Assembly: GCA_038373865.1 (NCBI GenBank) | Contig: JAXGGA010003921.1 | Span: forward strand, 1 to 64,000 | DNA: 64,000 bases | From: Uloborus plumipes | Taxonomy: Eukaryota; Arthropoda; Arachnida; Araneae; Uloboridae | Direction: 5' to 3' | Shown: in pieces, positions 59,501 to 64,000 of the stretch | How the letters are laid out: the number at the start of each line of letters is the position of its first letter | Position numbering within the stretch: position 1 is the first letter of the stretch | The notes under the pieces: generated by a model | What the model was told of the DNA's origin: nothing | What the model saw: only the letters and a program-made list of their open reading frames with translations | Database searches by the model: none | Made by a program: the position numbers and the translations under genes

Positions 59501-62500
59501 TAACATAGTTCATTTAAAATTAATCATATCATGCATAAGATCCCATATTTTGTAAAGCTTAGAGCTAACAATTTAAATTCTTACTTTTAGATTTTTTCTC
59601 TGTATAAGCTTTTACTCTAGCTTCTTTAAGTTTAAGAGCTTCTTCTGTTTCCTGTAAAATATCAAAAGCTTAAGTAATCAATATCAATAAAATGAATAAG
59701 GTATAAGAACTCATTTTTGAATACAACAACAATTCTTAAATAGCAACCCCCCCTCCTTTTCTTAAACCTGTAAATAGTTTTGACATAAAAATTCATCTGA
59801 TAACTATTATATTACCACGTAACATCACTGCGTTTCAATCGTGCAATATTTCAGTTAACACATTTTCACCTTCCTTTTAATAGGAGATACTGAAGCAATT
59901 TTTGAAACTTAAGTTCAATTTATTACTAATGAAGGTGCACATGTTTATTGCAGACATTTTGTTGAAATTTAGAAAAACTTTTAAGATATTCAGAAATAGT
60001 AATTTCATGAATTTAAGATCAAGTTCTTTATAATGCAATAGCAGGTAATTTTTTCTCCTGATATAAAGCTTTGAGAGCAAAAGATGCAAATTTGTATCTT
60101 TTATCACTATTTAGACCTGATAATGTTGTAGGCTTGACTATCATACAAAAGCATACATGTAGACAGAAACGGAGGAAAAACTCTCAAAAGCTGCTGATTT
60201 CTGCCGTAAAATTTCAGAAACCTTTTACAAAATGAACATCAAGTAAAACAGTAATATACAATAGAGAGAGCAATTTTGAGGAATGAATGGAGGAAAAAAA
60301 ACATATTGGGCCTACTCAGCATGTACTATCAAAAACAGTACTCCCGTATGAAATAGTGCACTGGCCTAATTGGGTTGAAAAAGAAACCAATGTAAATGTC
60401 AATATGCGAAGGATTCCTACAAACTGTTTATGACATATATGATATAGGGACTTTCCCATTGCAAAAGCAACATAAGTTTCAAAAAGCTTCACATAAATTA
60501 AAATTTTTGAAGGTTGGAAACTGACTACTAATTTTCTTCTTTTTTCAGAAATGCAACAATCAATTTTATTTCAATACACTAGCGACTTAATGTTGTACAT
60601 ATTAAAAAATATTTTTCACATGTTTTATTTCAATTTAGATGTTCCAGCTAGTGCTATCCCCCCTCCCTCACATTCAACCCATATTTTTTTTAATAAAATG
60701 CACTAAATGGTGGTTTTTGGAAATGAAGCAATGATACCCCCCCCCCCTTTGTAAGCTTTCTGAGGACCTGACAAAATATGTTCACAAGGCCTTATGTAGC
60801 CTGCGAGCTGTAAGTCGGAGGTCCTTGTTCTAATGTAAAAGGTTCTTTTTTTTTCCTAGTAAATTGTTGAGACACATAGGGTTAACTGTAAAAAGAAAAT
60901 AAATCCTGTAACTGCAAATGCCAATATCTTTCATGCACTGAATTTTCATGAGTGGAAGTGAAGAGAACTTATATGAAAATCATACCAACTTACCAACAGA
61001 ACAATATTCATGACACTTCAAATGGAAAATGTTTTTTTTTTTTAATATTATACATTTTTCGAGGAAAATTAGTTTATTAATATTAAAATATTTTTAATAA
61101 ATTTTTTTCCCACTTGATGCATTTAAATTATAAATTTAAAAAAGTGACCTTACTACAGAAAATGTGAATGACAAAATCCTGTTATGTAAAAGCTAAGCTG
61201 CAGAAATTTGAAACTAATTCTGCATTTTAAAGGTAATTATTTGAAACCTTAAAAGTCATATATGCAGTAATTTTAACAATTGTTGTGCTATAACAATTAT
61301 TAGTTAGATTTATTAGTAAGATATAAATTTTCCTCAAAACTGCTACTGATTGCGAGATGCTTTTTTCAAAACTAAAAAAAAAATAAGTAAATCATCATTC
61401 ATTTATTAAAATATTAAAGTTCAAACATACCTCATCTGAACCAAATAAATCAATGTCATCATCATCATCATCTTTCTTAGCAGGACCATTTTGGACAATT
61501 GGAACAGCTTTCTTATCCCCCTACATATGATAAGTATTTTACTAATTTTACAAGGCAAAAAATAAACAAAACAGAAGCTCTAAACTCTAAAAATTAAAAA
61601 TCATGCTTTTTAAGAACTATCCTAGTACATAAATATATATATGAATAAATTAACAGGGATATGGGAGCCAAGTGACATCCATAACAGAAAAGAAATATTA
61701 TATTTTAAATAATTTGTAGAAGAAAATACTTATTCTTATTAATAGAATTTCATAACATTCAGGTTTTATGGATGCTACTGTGATAAATATAAAGAAAAAA
61801 CAATTACCTGTGACGTAGCTGGAAGCAAGTTTGCTTTCTGCAGAACTAATTCAAGATTGGCAAGTTTGGTGCAAATTTCATTAAACTTTGACGAAAGAGT
61901 TGTAAGTTCTAGAAAATAAAAATGCTTAATCATAATCTAAATATTCTGGTTTATATAATTCTAAAAAAAACTATGCATTTTAATCCTCCATAATTAAAAT
62001 AAGACAATTATAAAAATATTTTCCCACTTTTAGCCTTTAAAAATCACTTGTGTACATTTTTACGTCTGACAATGTACAGAAAATTATTAAAGAGAAATAA
62101 AAGTAATGAAAAAAACCCTGAACGAAAATGCGTAACTGGAAACATTTTCTAACAGTTTAACTTTGATTTCCTGATGCTAATGAGTGATTTTTTCTGAAGA
62201 AAATAATCAAATTTCAAAATGTGTAAAAAAACTCGAGTTAGTTGTATAATAACTAGCTAAAATGTAAAATTTTCACAGCCCCAGGCATGTTATGCCCCCT
62301 TTAATTAGGTATAGAAGGTTGATTTTAGAGTTCAAAAAGGCTAGTTTAGAGAGGAAGGAGGTTTATAGAGTGAAAGGTTTATTTCAAAATTAAATATTGT
62401 GAAGGGTGTTTTCATACAATTTTTTGGGCTTAGTCCATTTGTAACATAAAACAAAATGTTTTGTGAATTTAATTAATCCTTGACATATCCTTAAATGTTT

Positions 62501-62887
62501 TCAAAGCTTATACCCAAACCAATTTAAAATAAGAAGCAGGTATGCGATGCAACATTTTCCAAGCGCCCCCCCCCCCCCCCCCCATCTACAATCCACAGTT
62601 GACTTTCCTTATGGTTCAGTTTACACATTTTCCATTAGTCTCTTAAAACTTTTTTCCTTTATATTTTAAATGCTAATACTTTGTTACAAACTATAAATCT
62701 TAATTTTACAATTTTCTTGAAATTTTAAGCAGACAAGAAACCAATAAGATTTATTCAGAAGAATGTCAGAATTTTGAGCAAATATCTGCCAACCTTTTTT
62801 TACTTCTGATCGTTCCTTCTCTAACAGCTTAAGGCGATCATACACATCTGATGCTGTTTTTTCTGCTTCTGATATAGATGTATCACC
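56520..62887 (-). CDS. eEF1D: Elongation factor 1-delta (eEF1B-delta), 5' end beyond window
   Basis: This is the guanine-nucleotide exchange subunit that recharges eEF1A with GTP in the cytoplasm. Coding exons in transcript order: 62887-62794, 61908-61808, 61520-61431, 59651-59585, 58422-58297, 58161-58046, 56558-56520. They join in frame to 210 residues plus a TGA stop. The first visible part is a heptad-rich, leucine-zipper-like helix ([20 protein letters not shown], then [13 protein letters not shown]), which favours the delta subunit over the beta subunit. An acidic stretch with six Asp and the family mark DIDLFGSDE follows; it is a casein kinase 2 type site in relatives. The C-terminal exchange domain reads [30 protein letters not shown] and ends [12 protein letters not shown]. 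About 45-70 N-terminal residues are missing, judged from family length; I found no coding match for them between 62,888 and 64,000. The donor after 62794 (GTTGGC) is weak but is the one that keeps frame. Confidence 0.93.
56797..56880 (+). mobile_element. tRNA-derived SINE head, 3' of eEF1D
   Basis: An A-box-like TGGTGCAGTTAGAAAGGG (about 56,795) and a B-box-like GAATTCAAATTCC (about 56,849) stand at tRNA-like spacing, with anticodon-arm-like sequence between. It lies in the last eEF1D intron. Too degenerate to be a tRNA gene. Confidence 0.45.
57291..57918. mobile_element. 628-bp element with GGGTTATTCC ends in the eEF1D intron
   Basis: Starts GGGTTATTCCATAG and ends CTATGGAATGACTC, flanked by CTAA (57287-57290 and 57919-57922). 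The word GTGACTnACGTAAC recurs at least four times inside. The ends resemble those of the foldback at 1625-4299 (GGGTCATTCC), also with a 4-bp duplication. A 3-bp TAA reading is possible if one base at the right end is counted as part of the element. Confidence 0.7.
59652..61430. other. Longest visible eEF1D intron, nothing clear in it
   Basis: AT-rich intron DNA with C runs near 60,657 and 60,735. A weak SINE-like patch lies near 60,795-60,850. No paired element ends found. Confidence 0.5.
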
Positions 62888-63833
62888 CTGTAAAGAAGTA
62901 ATTTTTTTTTTCAATTTCAAATGCTGATAAATTACTGAGTAAAATGTACAACATGTTATCAATTATTATTCCAAAAAGTTTTCTTTTTTGAAAAATGCAA
63001 AATTTACCAAAAAAAAAAAAAAAAATTCAAGAAATATTTTTTTTAAATTGACATTAAAAATAGTAATTTAAAATACAAATTTATCTCCCTTACATATTAC
63101 TTAAAATCCTTACTTGCTTAATATTATATTCTCAAACTTTTAGACATCCAATTAACAACCAGCTTTTAGAGAAATTCTGTCCAGCTATGTACTAAAATTT
63201 TCAGACATTTGATATTTTGCTTACTGTTAATTATAACATATCATGAAAGGAAATATTCATGATTTTTAAATTTTCATTTGGTTTTAAGTTTAACACTACA
63301 AAAAATAAACTTAAAATATATTGCAACGATAGCAAAAATATATTTCAATTAAATTCTTTCTTTTAAGTTATTTGAATCAGATTTCACAGAATTTAGCACA
63401 CTATAGTTCAATTAAACTTATTTTCAAGTCTTATGGGCGGTTACTCACTACTTTGTATTATTAAGTGTCTTGTATTAGCAAAATGTGCTCTGATCAGTAA
63501 TAAAACTGGATCCTAGAATTAATATTTTTTTCATGTTCAATTCTCCATGACAAAAATAATAAAATTACAAGATAAATAAAATTACAAGAGATTTCACAAT
63601 TAACAACTAAATTTTAATAGGATGAACTAATTTAGTGAATTTCTAGAATAAGATCAAACTTGTTTCTTTTCTATCTAAAAGAAAAATGGCCAACAAGTGA
63701 AATGTATTTAAGCACAATGATTACTAAATTTGAATAAATATCATGTGGATAAGAAAATTGTGTAGTAACAATAAATGAAAAGCAAAATGTTTTCGATGCA
63801 TAAATGAAAAAATATTGCAAACACACTTTTTAG

Positions 63834-64000
63834 CAGGGCTGCGGAGTCGGAGGAAAAATGGTCGACTCCGACTCCGACTCCGGGATTTTAAAACTTTCGA
63901 CTCCGACTCCGACTCCCGACTCCTGCTTTTTTTTTATTATTATTTTTTTTTCCCAAATATGAAGAGGGAAAAACCCTAAACAAAGGTTGAAATATTAAGT
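63834..64000 (+). mobile_element. Left end of a hAT-type element with GACTCC repeats, runs off window
   Basis: Starts CAGGGCTGCGGAGTCGGAGG and continues with two clusters of CGACTCCGACTCC, a familiar hAT-family terminus with simple-repeat subterminal DNA. The right end lies outside, so the target duplication cannot be checked. Confidence 0.55.

Overview
The window is AT-rich animal nuclear DNA. It holds two genes with introns, Nup54 and the translation-factor subunit eEF1B-delta. They point tail to tail and occupy the right half; the rest is a dense pile of mobile-element relics. The gene families, the intron layout and the mix of hAT, Helitron, pogo-like, piggyBac-like and LINE debris fit an arthropod. 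A chelicerate such as a spider is my guess, from repeat style rather than proof.

Layout. 1-27,000: no host gene seen. This part is built from non-autonomous DNA transposons, many with exact 8-bp (hAT), TA (pogo/mariner-like), TTAA (piggyBac-like) or 4-bp target duplications, often nested up to three deep. 25,971-27,118 is a 1.15 kb block with only two G on the + strand. 27,122-27,858 is a broken LINE reverse-transcriptase tail on the minus strand. 27,857-32,167 is a large inverted-repeat element carrying a decayed Ulp1-like protease gene. 32,185-32,330 is a CpG-rich, promoter-like stretch.

34,059-55,526 (+): Nup54 in ten coding exons, giving a 525-residue product with an FG-repeat head and a coiled-coil C-terminal half. 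Its introns have been invaded by a 2.3 kb hAT, a Helitron-like element with two further hATs inside it, and several palindromic MITEs. 56,520-62,887 (-): seven coding exons of eEF1B-delta with a complete 3' end; the 5' exons lie beyond the right edge. The two stop codons are about 1 kb apart and the likely poly(A) signals lie within about 40 bp of each other. A hAT-like terminus starts at 63,834 and runs off the window.

The two genes do not form a pathway: one product acts at the nuclear pore and the other in cytoplasmic translation elongation. No RNA gene, CRISPR array or prokaryote-type operon was found. I saw no clearly new molecular system. The best candidates for novelty are the G-depleted block, two unrelated 1.3 kb elements whose terminal motif is echoed inside them, and the inverted-repeat element with the Ulp1-like relic.
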